Assembly (NCBI RefSeq): GCF_018101125.2
Contig: NZ_JAELVF020000001.1
Coordinates: 229,123 to 293,122, forward strand
DNA length: 64,000 nucleotides
DNA from: Streptomyces tardus
Lineage (GTDB): Bacteria > Actinomycetota > Actinomycetes > Streptomycetales > Streptomycetaceae
Direction: 5' to 3'
Part shown: piece by piece, positions 43,655 to 54,060 of the stretch
How positions within the stretch are numbered: position 1 is the first letter of the stretch
How the letters are laid out: each line of letters begins with the position of its first letter
Program-made: the position numbers and the translations under genes
Notes under the pieces: generated by a model
Seen by the model: only the letters and a program-made list of their open reading frames with translations
The model's database searches: none
Told to the model about the DNA's origin: nothing

Positions 43655-46579
43655 TCAGGCGTTCTCGGGCTCCCCGACCTCACCGAGATCCTGGCGGGAG
43701 GGCGAGCCGAGCTTGCGCATCGCACGCGCCACATGCTGCTCGACGGTGCGCGGCGAGAGGTGCAGGGTGCCGGCGATCTCGCGGTTGGTGAGCCCCGCGG
43801 CTGCGAGGTCGGCGACCTCGCGCTCCCGGGGAGAGAGCCGATCGCCGTAACCCGGACGGCCCGGGGAGCGGCGCTCCTCGGTGACGGGCTGCTGGGCGCG
43901 CAGCACGGCGCGGGCGCGCGAGGCGTCCCAGGTGGCGCCGAGTTCGGTCAACTGCTCGACCGCGTACGCGAGTTCGGCGGTCTCCGGCTCCGCGCCCGTC
44001 TCCAGCGAGCAGCGGAACGCGGCCTCCACGGCGAGCGCCCGCGGATACGGCCGGTCGAGCTTTCCGTACTCCAGACCCGCCTCGCGGAACAGCACGGCGG
44101 CGCGCTCCCACCGCTGTTCGCACTCGGCGAGCAGCGCCCGGCTCCACAGCAGCGCGACGCTCGCAGCAGGTGCGTCCCGGCCGCGCAGCCCGGACTCCAG
44201 CTCCGCCACCATCTCCCGTACGGTCTCCGCGCGCTCGGACCTGACCATCGCCTCGATCGCCCAGGGCGCCAACTCGGCGGCCCACACCCAGACTTGGGAC
44301 CTGCGTATCCGCTCCCAGGCCGCCACCGCCTGCTCGTGCGCGCCTTCGAGGTCGGACCGCGCCAGCGCCAGCCGGATGAGCGCACCCGAGGCGGCGGCGA
44401 CCAGCGGAACCGAGCCCTCTTCCAGCGTCGGAAAGTCCTCGCCGGAGAGCCAGTTGGCGGTCTGCGCCCAGTCGCCCCTGGCGAGCGCCAGCAGCCCGAG
44501 CACCACTCTGGCGTCCTCGGCGATGACCGGCATCCGGCCGGACTCGTCGACCAACTCCTCGCAGCGCGCGGCCAGTCCGGCCCAGCGGCCGGTCAGCCAG
44601 TCCACCAGCAGCGCGGTGCCGCGGCCGGTCTGCTCCTGGTAGAAGGCCCCGCTGCGGCGCGCGTGGTCCAGGCCCTCGGCCAGCAGCGCGGCACCGTGGT
44701 CGTGGTAGCCGAGCAGCACCGCCGAGTCGGCGCAGTTGCACAGTCCGCGGGCGACGTGCTGGAGGTGGACGGGGTCCTCGGTGTCGCGCGGCAGATCCGC
44801 CAGGAGCTGCCAGCCGTCGGGGTCGCCGGTGCCGAGCAGCACGGAGACCCGGTTGGCGGCCACCGCGAGCCGGATGGCGGGGTCGCCGCTGTCCGCGGCG
44901 GCGCGCTCGGCGCGGGCGAGCCACCGCAGGCAGACCGAGAGGGAGGCGGTGGGCCAGTACGGGATGGCCAGGGCCGACATCACCCGTGCGGTCAGGGCCG
45001 GTTGGTCGTGCAGCTCCTGGACCGCGCGCTCCATCTCCCGGCGGCCGTCGGCGGCCTTGCCCAACTGGTTGGAGAGCAGCAGCCCGAGGTCCAGCCGCAC
45101 CTTGCCACGGACCACCAGCGGCAGCGCCTCGTCGTCGGTGATGCCGCGCAGCACCCGTACTGTCTGGTCCGAGCGCAGGCCGACCACGGCGCTGCGGGCG
45201 AGCAGCGGGGCCAGTCGCACCCGGGTGGCGGAGGGCAGTTGCGGATGGGCGAGCGCCTCCTCCAACAGCCCTGCCGCGACCTGGTGTTCGCCCTTGCGGG
45301 CGGAGTCGCGGGCGGCACGTTCGACCGCCTTCGCCCAGGGACCGAGCTGTCCGCCGTCGCGGCGGTGGGCGGCCAACTCGGCCCAGGGGGCGGGTTGTCG
45401 GCGCGCCAGCACCTCGGCTGCCCGGACGTGCAGCTCCTGGCGCAGCGGCCCCGGCAGGTCCTCGTAGACCGCACGGGCCGCGAGCGGCACGGCGAAGCCG
45501 TAGCGGTCGGGGCCGAGCGGTACCAGCACCGCCGCTCGCAGCGCCTCGGCCAGGGCGGCGCTCCCCCGCTCCGTCGACAGCCCGGCGATCTCGGTCAGCT
45601 CCCGTCGGCCGGCGGGCTGGCGCACCACGCCCGCGGCGAGCACCAGGTGCCGGGCCGCCTCGGACAGCGGGGCACAGCGGCCGAGCACCAACTCCGCGAG
45701 CCGTACGGGTACTTCGGCCCGATCCACATGGCGTGCGGCGCGGCGGCGGCCCTCCTGCCGCAACACGGGTGCGGCGAGCAGGTCGACCACGACCCGCGCC
45801 ACTCCCCCGCTGTGCTCGTGCAACCTCCGTACGAAGCCGGGGCCGCAGGCATCCTCGCCGAGGCTCGTCACCGCCAGCTCCTCCACCTCCGCGAGGTCCA
45901 GCGGCTCGAAGCGCCGGCGCAGTACGAGGAGTTCGGAGGAGTAGTCGGTGGCGGCGCCGAGCGGCAGTCCGGGCGAGACCAGCTCCTCGGGCCGGTAGGT
46001 GAGCACAGCCGCGAGCCTCGCGGGCGGCTGCTCGAACAGGGCCCGCAGCGCCGCGAGTTCGTCGGCACCCGCCCGGTGCAGGTCCTCGACGACCAGCAGC
46101 AGCGGGCCGGTTGTCGCCCGCACCTCCTCCAGCCGCGCGGCACCACTCGCCTCGACGCCCGCCGCCCTTCCGCTCACGGCGCTCACGGCGCTCCCGGCGT
46201 CCACTCCGGCCCCGGCCGTCCGTACGGAAGGCGGCGGCAACGGTGGCGGCGACGCAGAGGGCCGGGCCGCGGAGTGCGCGATCGGGTGTGCGACGGGCTG
46301 CGACCCGGGGCGCGGTACGGGACGCGGTACGGGACGGCGTCTGTCCACGCCCGGCTGTCGGCTCACCAGGCCACCGGCCGTGCAGCGCAACACCACGGTG
46401 CGCACGGTGCGGAGCTCCGGCTCGTCGAGCAGCAGCCTCAGGTGCCAGGTCTTGCCGGTCCCGGCCGCACCGGCCCACAGCAACAGCACCGGGGAGGGCG
46501 CGGCGCGGTGCAGGGCCTCCGACAGCGCACGCAGACTTTGCTCACCCTTCGTGTTCACTCCACGTTCCTGTGCAGTCAT
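43655..46579 (-). CDS. Large ATP-binding LuxR-family regulator (LAL type)
   Basis: 974 aa. An N-terminal AAA-like ATPase with Walker A AGAAGTGKTW (about residues 38-47) and Walker B LLLVVEDLH. Between them sits a Pro/Arg/Ala-rich, low-complexity insertion of about 70 residues, which is unusual. A long TPR-like helical middle follows. The C-terminal LuxR helix-turn-helix is LSPREREVADLAAAGLTNREIAGTL. ATG at 46579; GTG 46558, with AGGAA upstream, is an alternative. LAL proteins activate natural-product or maltose-like genes. The lipase gene downstream may be a target. Confidence 0.9.
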   Translation of the reverse strand: MTAQERGVNTKGEQSLRALSEALHRAAPSPVLLLWAGAAGTGKTWHLRLLLDEPELRTVRTVVLRCTAGGLVSRQPGVDRRRPVPRPVPRPGSQPVAHPIAHSAARPSASPPPLPPPSVRTAGAGVDAGSAVSAVSGRAAGVEASGAARLEEVRATTGPLLLVVEDLHRAGADELAALRALFEQPPARLAAVLTYRPEELVSPGLPLGAATDYSSELLVLRRRFEPLDLAEVEELAVTSLGEDACGPGFVRRLHEHSGGVARVVVDLLAAPVLRQEGRRRAARHVDRAEVPVRLAELVLGRCAPLSEAARHLVLAAGVVRQPAGRRELTEIAGLSTERGSAALAEALRAAVLVPLGPDRYGFAVPLAARAVYEDLPGPLRQELHVRAAEVLARRQPAPWAELAAHRRDGGQLGPWAKAVERAARDSARKGEHQVAAGLLEEALAHPQLPSATRVRLAPLLARSAVVGLRSDQTVRVLRGITDDEALPLVVRGKVRLDLGLLLSNQLGKAADGRREMERAVQELHDQPALTARVMSALAIPYWPTASLSVCLRWLARAERAAADSGDPAIRLAVAANRVSVLLGTGDPDGWQLLADLPRDTEDPVHLQHVARGLCNCADSAVLLGYHDHGAALLAEGLDHARRSGAFYQEQTGRGTALLVDWLTGRWAGLAARCEELVDESGRMPVIAEDARVVLGLLALARGDWAQTANWLSGEDFPTLEEGSVPLVAAASGALIRLALARSDLEGAHEQAVAAWERIRRSQVWVWAAELAPWAIEAMVRSERAETVREMVAELESGLRGRDAPAASVALLWSRALLAECEQRWERAAVLFREAGLEYGKLDRPYPRALAVEAAFRCSLETGAEPETAELAYAVEQLTELGATWDASRARAVLRAQQPVTEERRSPGRPGYGDRLSPREREVADLAAAGLTNREIAGTLHLSPRTVEQHVARAMRKLGSPSRQDLGEVGEPENA

Positions 46580-46793
46580 ACGGGGCGATCCGCTTTCTTT
46601 GCGTATCCGTACTTCACGGCTCCCTGATTGCACAGTGTCCCCCGCAGCCGCCAGCTTGGCACTACCGGCGGTGACGTTTTCCCCCGTGCCCCGAGCAGGT
46701 TCGGCGGGGGACGACGGAGCCTCCGGTCCGGCACACCGCTCACCACGGTGCGTCATGTGCCGAGAGCTGCCGACCCAGCTCGGAGGAGCCTGT

Positions 46794-47354
46794 ATGAGCA
46801 CCACCGCACAGCCGCCGCGCAGCGCCGCGCCCTTCCCCCACGAGGGCGCGTCGCTCGGCGGTGAGGCAGTCCGATCCGACGGGGGTGTCACACGGGCGTC
46901 GTGCTGTCTTGCGGCGACCACCGAGGCGCCGCCCTTCCTGCGCACCTTCGCAAGAGGGGTGGCGCGCCGGTGGCTGCTCGACACAGATGTCGAGGACGCA
47001 CTCGCGGTGATCGTCACGGAGCTGGTCACCAACGCCGTGCTGCACTCCGGGAGTCCGGAGGTGTCACTGCGGCTGGGTCTGGACGGCACGACGCTCTCGG
47101 TCGAAGTGCGGGACTCGGGCAGATGGCGTCCGCGCGAGACACCGCGCCGGGAGCCGCTGGACGAGGGGGCGGCCTGCGGACGCGGGCTGACCCTGGTCGC
47201 CGCGTACGCGTCGAGCACCCGGGCGTACCCCTCGCCGCAGGGCACCAGAGTGGTGGCCGACCTCAGCGTGCCGCCCGCCTGTACGGGTTCGGGCGGTCGC
47301 TCTCCGAACAGGCGGGTCAACCCCCAGCGCCGTACTGCCGCCGGCGTCGGCTGA
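46794..47354 (+). CDS. HATPase-only protein (anti-sigma/serine kinase-like)
   Basis: 186 aa. A single HATPase_c domain with the N box VTELVTNAVLHSG, EVRDSGRWRPR and the G box CGRGLTLVAAYAS. Similar to the RsbW-like regulators common in Streptomyces, which bind anti-anti-sigma factors or sigma factors. ATG at 46794 with GGAGGAG 6 bases upstream. Divergent from the LAL gene. The partner protein is not encoded next to it. Confidence 0.85.
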   Translation: MSTTAQPPRSAAPFPHEGASLGGEAVRSDGGVTRASCCLAATTEAPPFLRTFARGVARRWLLDTDVEDALAVIVTELVTNAVLHSGSPEVSLRLGLDGTTLSVEVRDSGRWRPRETPRREPLDEGAACGRGLTLVAAYASSTRAYPSPQGTRVVADLSVPPACTGSGGRSPNRRVNPQRRTAAGVG

Positions 47355-47364
47355 GAAGCCGACG
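47345..47364. terminator. Hairpin spanning a stop codon
   Basis: An 8-bp stem (CGTCGGCT / AGCCGACG) whose loop region contains the TGA of the HATPase gene. It may be a short terminator or a translation-coupled structure. Confidence 0.45.
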
Positions 47365-47965
47365 GCCACGGCGCTTCCCGCCGGGAGGAGGGGTGTCGGG
47401 AAGCCCCGGCGCCCCTCCTGCGCTCCCTTCGCACTTGCCGCCCGCCTCTCGTCCGCACGCCCCTCGCGCACCCCCGCGGAGCGCCGGTGCGCCTCGGCGG
47501 TCGCGCGCCCGGCGGCGGTCGGAGGTTCACCCGATCCGGGCCGATCCGCACTCGGACCTCGGGCGCCGGGGCGTACGCCCACCCGACTCCCGCACCCGCC
47601 AGCGGCCCGTGCGACCTCGCCCAGCGGGCCCAATCGCCCGGCGCCCACCCGCCGTTCCGGCGTGGCGCGGCGCACGGGAAGAACGCGCGGCGCAGAACGC
47701 GCACGGGGACCCCTGGACTTACTTGGACGTCCAACTATATGGTCGGAGTGACCTTCGCGACGCAGTGCAGGGTGCACTTCACCACCCACGAAGGCGCCCT
47801 CGACAGTGCCCGATTGAGCCCAATCCGTGCTCGGCCCACGGCGGGTGGCAGCGACACTCGATGCCACGCACACCCATGGGTCGACCACGCCGGAGCCCGA
47901 CCGCCGCAGCCCGCCAACCCCGGGCTCGTCCGCGCGTCCCACCCCCGACGAGAGACAGGTCCCCC
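47365..47965. other. Intergenic region before valine operon
   Basis: About 600 non-coding bases containing the palindrome at 47723 and the operon promoter. No gene supported. Confidence 0.5.
47723..47734. promoter_or_regulatory. TTGGACGTCCAA palindrome upstream of mmsA
   Basis: A perfect 12-bp palindrome, followed directly by the -10-like CTATAT (47735-47740), 232 bases before mmsA. Probably the operator of an acyl-CoA or branched-chain-responsive repressor that controls the operon. The repressor gene is not in the window. Confidence 0.58.
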
Positions 47966-49465
<1,500 letters not shown>

Positions 49466-49470
49466 AGCCG

Positions 49471-50610
49471 ATGCACACGCTCAACGACGACCAGCGCGCG
49501 ATCTTCGAGGCGACGCTGGACTTCGCCAGAGAGCATCTGGCGCCGCACGCGGTCGAGTGGGACCAGCGCAAGCACTTCCCCGTCGACGTACTCGCCAAGG
49601 CCGCCGAGATGGGCCTCGGTGGCGTCTACGTCCGCGAGGAGGACGGCGGTTCGGGGCTGAGCCGCCAGGACGGGGTGCTCATATTCGAGGCCCTGGCCAC
49701 CGGCTGCCCCTCGATAGCCGCCTACACCTCCATCCACAACATGGTCGCCTGGATGATCGGCAGCTACGGCAGCGCCGAGCAGCGCGCCCGGTGGCTGCCG
49801 GGCCTGTGCTCCATGCGCTCGCTGGCCAGCTACTGCCTGACCGAACCGGGCGCCGGCTCGGACGCCGCCCGGTTGAGCACCCGCGCGGTGCGCGAGGGCG
49901 ACGAGTACGTGCTGACCGGCGTCAAGCAGTTCATCTCCGGCGCGGGTGCCGCACAGGTCTATCTGGTGATGGCCCGCACCGGCGAGGACGGCCCGCGCGG
50001 CATCTCCGCCTTCCTGGTCGACCGCGACGACCCGGGCCTGTCCTTCGGCGCCAACGAGCAGAAGATGGGGTGGAACGCCCAGCCCACCCGCCAGGTGATC
50101 CTGGAGGGCGTGCGACTGCCCGCCGACCGGCTGCTCGGCCGTGAGGGCGAGGGCTTCAGGATGGCGATGTCCGGTCTCAACGGCGGCCGGCTGGGCATAG
50201 CGGCCTGCTCGGTCGGCGGGGCGAAGGCCGCGCTGGACGGCGCTCTCGGCTACCTCCGGGACCGGCACGCCTTCGGCGGCCCGCTGATCCGGCGGGACTC
50301 GCTCCAGTTCGAACTCGCCGACATGGCCACCGAGTTGGAGGCCGCCCGCGCGCTGCTTTGGCGCGCCGCCGCGGCCCTGGACGCGGGCGTCCCCGAGGCC
50401 GCCGAGCAGTGCGCGATGGCCAAGCGGTACGCCACCGACGCGGGCTTCTCGGTAGCCAACCGGGCCTTGCAACTCCACGGCGGCTATGGCTATCTCAGCG
50501 AGTACGGCGTGGAGAAGATCGTCCGAGATCTCCGCGTGCACCAGATTCTGGAAGGGACCAACGAGATCATGCGCGTCATCGTCGCCCGCGGGCTCGTGGG
50601 AGCCGCCTGA
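49471..50610 (+). CDS. Acyl-CoA dehydrogenase (isobutyryl-CoA type)
   Basis: 379 aa, FAD enzyme. Seen: the YCLTEPGAGSDAA substrate/FAD loop, GGYGYLSEYGVEKIVRD and the HQILEGTNEIMR motif with the catalytic-glutamate position (EGT). It would oxidise isobutyryl-CoA to methacrylyl-CoA, as in other MmsA-linked operons. It starts 5 bases after mmsA and overlaps the next gene by 1 base (TGATG). Confidence 0.93.
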   Translation: MHTLNDDQRAIFEATLDFAREHLAPHAVEWDQRKHFPVDVLAKAAEMGLGGVYVREEDGGSGLSRQDGVLIFEALATGCPSIAAYTSIHNMVAWMIGSYGSAEQRARWLPGLCSMRSLASYCLTEPGAGSDAARLSTRAVREGDEYVLTGVKQFISGAGAAQVYLVMARTGEDGPRGISAFLVDRDDPGLSFGANEQKMGWNAQPTRQVILEGVRLPADRLLGREGEGFRMAMSGLNGGRLGIAACSVGGAKAALDGALGYLRDRHAFGGPLIRRDSLQFELADMATELEAARALLWRAAAALDAGVPEAAEQCAMAKRYATDAGFSVANRALQLHGGYGYLSEYGVEKIVRDLRVHQILEGTNEIMRVIVARGLVGAA

Positions 50611-51719
50611 TGGCTTCCCCGACCCCGCGTCCCCCCGCCGAGGAGTCCGAGGGCCCCGAGGCAGAGGTGCTGGTACGCCGCGAGGGGCACGCCGGCCACC
50701 TCGTGCTCAACCGACCCAAGGCGCTCAATTCGCTGAACCGCGCCATGGTCCGCCGCCTGGAGGAGGTGCTCGGGCAGTGGGAGCGGGACGACACCGTGAA
50801 GGTCGTCGTCCTCTCCGGTGCCGGTGAGCGCGGGCTGTGCGCGGGCGGCGACATCCGCGCCATCCACCAGGACGCCGCCGAGGGCGGCACCGCCAGCGCC
50901 GACTTCTGGCGCGACGAGTACCGGCTCAACGCGCTCATCGCCCGCTACCCCAAGCCCTATGTGGCGCTGATGGACGGCATCGTGATGGGCGGCGGTGTCG
51001 GCGTCTCCGCACACGGCAGCGTCCGGATCGTCACCGAGCGGTCCCGGATCGCCATGCCGGAGACGGGCATCGGCTTCGTGCCCGATGTGGGCGGCACCTA
51101 TCTGCTGGCCCGCGCGCCCGGCGAGCTCGGCACCCACCTCGCCCTCACCTCCGACCAGATCGGCGCGGCGGACGCGCTGCTGTGCGGGCTCGCCGACCAC
51201 CACGTCCGCTCGGAGCGGATCGAGGAGCTGCTCGCCGCGTTCGGGGAGCGCGAAGTGGACGAGGTGATCGCGGAGTTCGCGACCGAACCGGCCGAGGGCC
51301 GGCTCGCCGCGCAGCGCGAGTGGATCGACGGCGCCTACGCCCACGACCGGGTCGAGGACATCGTCGCGGCGCTGCGGGGCCTGGGTTCGACCGCGGCGAA
51401 GGCGACCGCGGAGCGCATCCTCGGCAAGTCCCCGTCCGCTCTGAAGGCGACGCTGCGCGCGCTGCGCGGCGCCGCCCGGCTCCAGACCCTGGAGCAGGTG
51501 CTGGAGGTGGAGTACCGCACCTCCTGCGCGGCGCTGCGCTCCCACGACCTGATCGAGGGAGTGCGCGCACAGGTCATCGACAAGGACCGTTCGCCGAGCT
51601 GGTCGCCGCCCTCCTTGGAGGACGTGACCGAGGCGCACGTCCAGGAGTACTTCGCCCCGCTGGGCGAGGGCCGCGAGCTCGGGCTCGTCCCGGCGACAGA
51701 ACCGAAGGAGAGCCGATGA
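50610..51719 (+). CDS. 3-hydroxyisobutyryl-CoA hydrolase
   Basis: 369-aa crotonase-fold thioester hydrolase. Oxyanion-hole GGDI (CAGGDIRAIH) and DGIVMGGGVGVS, plus MPETGIGFVPDVGGTY, place it in the HIBYL-CoA hydrolase branch (longer than hydratases). It releases 3-hydroxyisobutyrate from its CoA ester. Start ATG at 50610 overlaps the dehydrogenase stop. Confidence 0.92.
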   Translation: MASPTPRPPAEESEGPEAEVLVRREGHAGHLVLNRPKALNSLNRAMVRRLEEVLGQWERDDTVKVVVLSGAGERGLCAGGDIRAIHQDAAEGGTASADFWRDEYRLNALIARYPKPYVALMDGIVMGGGVGVSAHGSVRIVTERSRIAMPETGIGFVPDVGGTYLLARAPGELGTHLALTSDQIGAADALLCGLADHHVRSERIEELLAAFGEREVDEVIAEFATEPAEGRLAAQREWIDGAYAHDRVEDIVAALRGLGSTAAKATAERILGKSPSALKATLRALRGAARLQTLEQVLEVEYRTSCAALRSHDLIEGVRAQVIDKDRSPSWSPPSLEDVTEAHVQEYFAPLGEGRELGLVPATEPKESR

Positions 51720-52660
51720 GTGACAACTCCCCCCTCAGGATAGGTTTCACGGGGCTCGGGCACATGGGCGGACCCATGGCGGCCAACCTCGTCAGGGCAG
51801 GCCACACCGTCCTCGGTTTCGACCTGGTGCCGGCCGCTCTGGAGCAGGCCGAGGCGGACGGCGTCACGGTGGTCGCCTCCGCGGCCGAATCGGCGACCGA
51901 TGTCGACATCGTCGTCACCATGCTGCCCAGCGGGCGGCAGGTGCTGGAGTGCTACACCGGCGAGGGCGGCCTGCTGGCCGCCGCGAAGCCCGGCACGCTC
52001 TTCATCGACAGCTCGACCGTGGACGTCGCCGACGCACGTGCCGCCCACGAGGCCGCGGCGGCAGCCGGCCACCGCTCGCTGGACGCACCGGTCTCCGGCG
52101 GTGTGGCGGGCGCGGCCGGCGGGACCCTGACCTTCATGGTCGGCGGCTCGGAGGAGGCCTTCTCCGACGCGCGGGCAGTGCTCGACGTGATGGGCGGCAA
52201 GGTCGTCCACTGCGGAGACGCCGGCTCCGGCCAGGCCGCGAAGATCTGCAACAACATGATCCTCGGAATCTCCATGATCGCGGTCAGTGAAGCCTTCGTG
52301 CTCGGTGAGGAGTTGGGCCTCTCCCACCAGGCGCTCTTCGACGTCGCCTCCACCGCCTCGGGCCAGTGCTGGTCGCTGACCTCGTACTGCCCGGTGCCCG
52401 AGCTGGTCCCCGCCAGCCCCGCCAACCGCGACTACCAGCCGGGCTTCGCCGCCGCACTGATGGCCAAGGACCTGGGCCTGGCCGCGAGTGCGGCGCAGGC
52501 CGGCGGGGTCGCCGCCGATCTGGGCCGGCGCGCCGCGGAGGTGTACGCGGCCTTCGCCGAGGGTTCCGGCGCGGGCAAGGACTTCTCCGCGATCATCCAC
52601 GAGGTACGGGCCGGATCGGCCGACCGCACAGGCGAGGAAAAGGACCAGAGCAAGCCATGA
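51716..52660 (+). CDS. mmsB: 3-hydroxyisobutyrate dehydrogenase
   Basis: 314-aa beta-hydroxyacid dehydrogenase. N-terminal Rossmann motif [16 protein letters not shown], substrate segment [16 protein letters not shown], catalytic lysine in [13 protein letters not shown]. It oxidises 3-hydroxyisobutyrate to methylmalonate semialdehyde, the substrate of MmsA. ATGA-type overlap with the hydrolase gene, with GGAG upstream. Confidence 0.95.
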   Translation: MSDNSPLRIGFTGLGHMGGPMAANLVRAGHTVLGFDLVPAALEQAEADGVTVVASAAESATDVDIVVTMLPSGRQVLECYTGEGGLLAAAKPGTLFIDSSTVDVADARAAHEAAAAAGHRSLDAPVSGGVAGAAGGTLTFMVGGSEEAFSDARAVLDVMGGKVVHCGDAGSGQAAKICNNMILGISMIAVSEAFVLGEELGLSHQALFDVASTASGQCWSLTSYCPVPELVPASPANRDYQPGFAAALMAKDLGLAASAAQAGGVAADLGRRAAEVYAAFAEGSGAGKDFSAIIHEVRAGSADRTGEEKDQSKP

Positions 52661-53436
52661 CCCACGAGTACGAGACGATCCTGGTCGAGCGCAGGGGCCG
52701 TACGGGGCTGATCACCCTCAACCGCCCCAAGGCGCTCAACGCGCTCAACCTCCAGGTGATGAACGACGTCGTCGACGCTGCCCGGCAGCTGGACCGCGAC
52801 CCGGACATCGGCTGCCTGGTGCTCACCGGTTCGGCCAAGGCGTTCGCCGCCGGCGCGGACATCAAGGAGATGCAGCCGCGCGGCTACATGGACATGTACG
52901 TCAGCGACTGGTTCACCGCCTGGGACCAGTTCGCCGCTGTGCGCAAGCCGACCGTCGCCGCAGTCTCCGGGTACGCGCTCGGCGGCGGCTGCGAGTTGGC
53001 GATGATGTGCGACATCCTGCTCGCCGCAGACACCGCGAGGTTCGGGCAGCCGGAGATCAAGCTCGGCGTCATCCCCGGCATCGGCGGCTCGCAGCGCCTG
53101 ACCCGGGCGGTCGGCAAGGCCAAGGCGATGGACCTGTGCCTGACCGGTCGGATGATGGACGCGGAGGAGGCCGAGCGCGCGGGCCTGGTCTCGCGGGTCG
53201 TACCGGCCGGCGAGCTCCTCGACACCGCGATGGAGGTGGCCGGGACCGTCGCCGGGATGTCGGCGCCGGTCGCCATGATGGCCAAGGAGAGCGTGGCCCG
53301 ATCCTTCGAGACGACACTCACCGAGGGTGTCCGGTTCGAACGCCGGCTCTTCCACGCGACGTTCGCCACCGAGGACCAGAAGGAGGGCATGGCCGCCTTC
53401 GTCGAGAAGCGCGACCCGGAGTTCCGCCACCGCTGA
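52657..53436 (+). CDS. Enoyl-CoA hydratase (methacrylyl-CoA step)
   Basis: 259-aa crotonase. Oxyanion residues in [10 protein letters not shown] and [11 protein letters not shown], catalytic glutamates in the [15 protein letters not shown] segment. In context it hydrates methacrylyl-CoA to 3-hydroxyisobutyryl-CoA. ATG at 52657 overlaps the mmsB stop. Last gene of the operon. Confidence 0.93.
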   Translation: MTHEYETILVERRGRTGLITLNRPKALNALNLQVMNDVVDAARQLDRDPDIGCLVLTGSAKAFAAGADIKEMQPRGYMDMYVSDWFTAWDQFAAVRKPTVAAVSGYALGGGCELAMMCDILLAADTARFGQPEIKLGVIPGIGGSQRLTRAVGKAKAMDLCLTGRMMDAEEAERAGLVSRVVPAGELLDTAMEVAGTVAGMSAPVAMMAKESVARSFETTLTEGVRFERRLFHATFATEDQKEGMAAFVEKRDPEFRHR

Positions 53437-53496
53437 CGCCTGTGGTCCGCCGAGCACACCGACGGGCCCTCGCGCACGTCCGGTGATCGACGAGAG

Positions 53497-53531
53497 CGCC
53501 GTTCGCCCGGTTCCGCACCGGGCGAACGGCG
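53497..53531. terminator. Hairpin after valine operon
   Basis: A perfect 15-bp stem (CGCCGTTCGCCCGGT, complement at 53517-53531) with a 5-base loop, 60 bases after the hydratase stop. Confidence 0.88.
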
Positions 53532-53561
53532 TTGTCGGTGCCACGGTCTAGGCTCGGACGC

Positions 53562-53879
53562 ATGAGTTACGCCGATCTCCGCGAGCTGAACAACGCGCTG
53601 CGCACGGCCAACGACATCGCGTCGCACAGCTGGGAGGGCACCCCGCCCATGGACCAGCTGGACGCCCTCTCCGACGCGCTCCAGCGCGCCCTGACCTCGG
53701 TGCGCGCCATGGAGTCCGAGCTGGGCGGGTCGACCGGCTGCCGGGAGCACCCGCGCGGTGCGGTCGATCCGCTGTACGGCGACAGGGACGACCCGCTGCC
53801 GCCGGGCTGGGGCAAGTGCCTGCTGTGCAACGACCGCCGCCGCAAGGCCGGTTCGGCCCGCGGCAGACGCTACCGCTGA
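53562..53879 (+). CDS. Small protein with C-terminal Cys-rich segment
   Basis: 105 aa, family not recognised. The N-terminal part is helical with alternating charges. The C-terminal part has CREHPRG and KCLLCNDRRRK, a possible Cys-x2-Cys zinc site plus a His, followed by a basic tail. ATG at 53562. Function unknown. Confidence 0.72.
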   Translation: MSYADLRELNNALRTANDIASHSWEGTPPMDQLDALSDALQRALTSVRAMESELGGSTGCREHPRGAVDPLYGDRDDPLPPGWGKCLLCNDRRRKAGSARGRRYR

Positions 53880-54024
53880 GAGTGCGGAAAGCGTTCGGCA
53901 GAAGGCGCAGCGCTGGGAGAGAGCGGGCCGGGCAGGCGACCTGCACGGCGGCCGGTACGGGCGGAGCAGCTCGGAAGCGGCCCGATCGGCGCCCGCACCG
54001 CCGCTGCGGCGACGGTGGCGGCGG

Positions 54025-54051
54025 CTGCTGCTGCTGCTGCTGCTGCTGCTG
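54025..54051. repeat. (CTG)9 microsatellite
   Basis: Nine uninterrupted CTG triplets in non-coding DNA between the small Cys-rich protein gene and the glutaminase, 10 bases from the glutaminase stop. Confidence 0.9.
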
Positions 54052-54060
54052 CGACAGGCT

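Noticed and set aside
43655..47734. 1359-aa version of the LAL regulator starting far upstream
   Set aside because: The additional N-terminus overlaps the divergent HATPase gene, which has its own strong ribosome site; the ATPase fold begins just after 46579.
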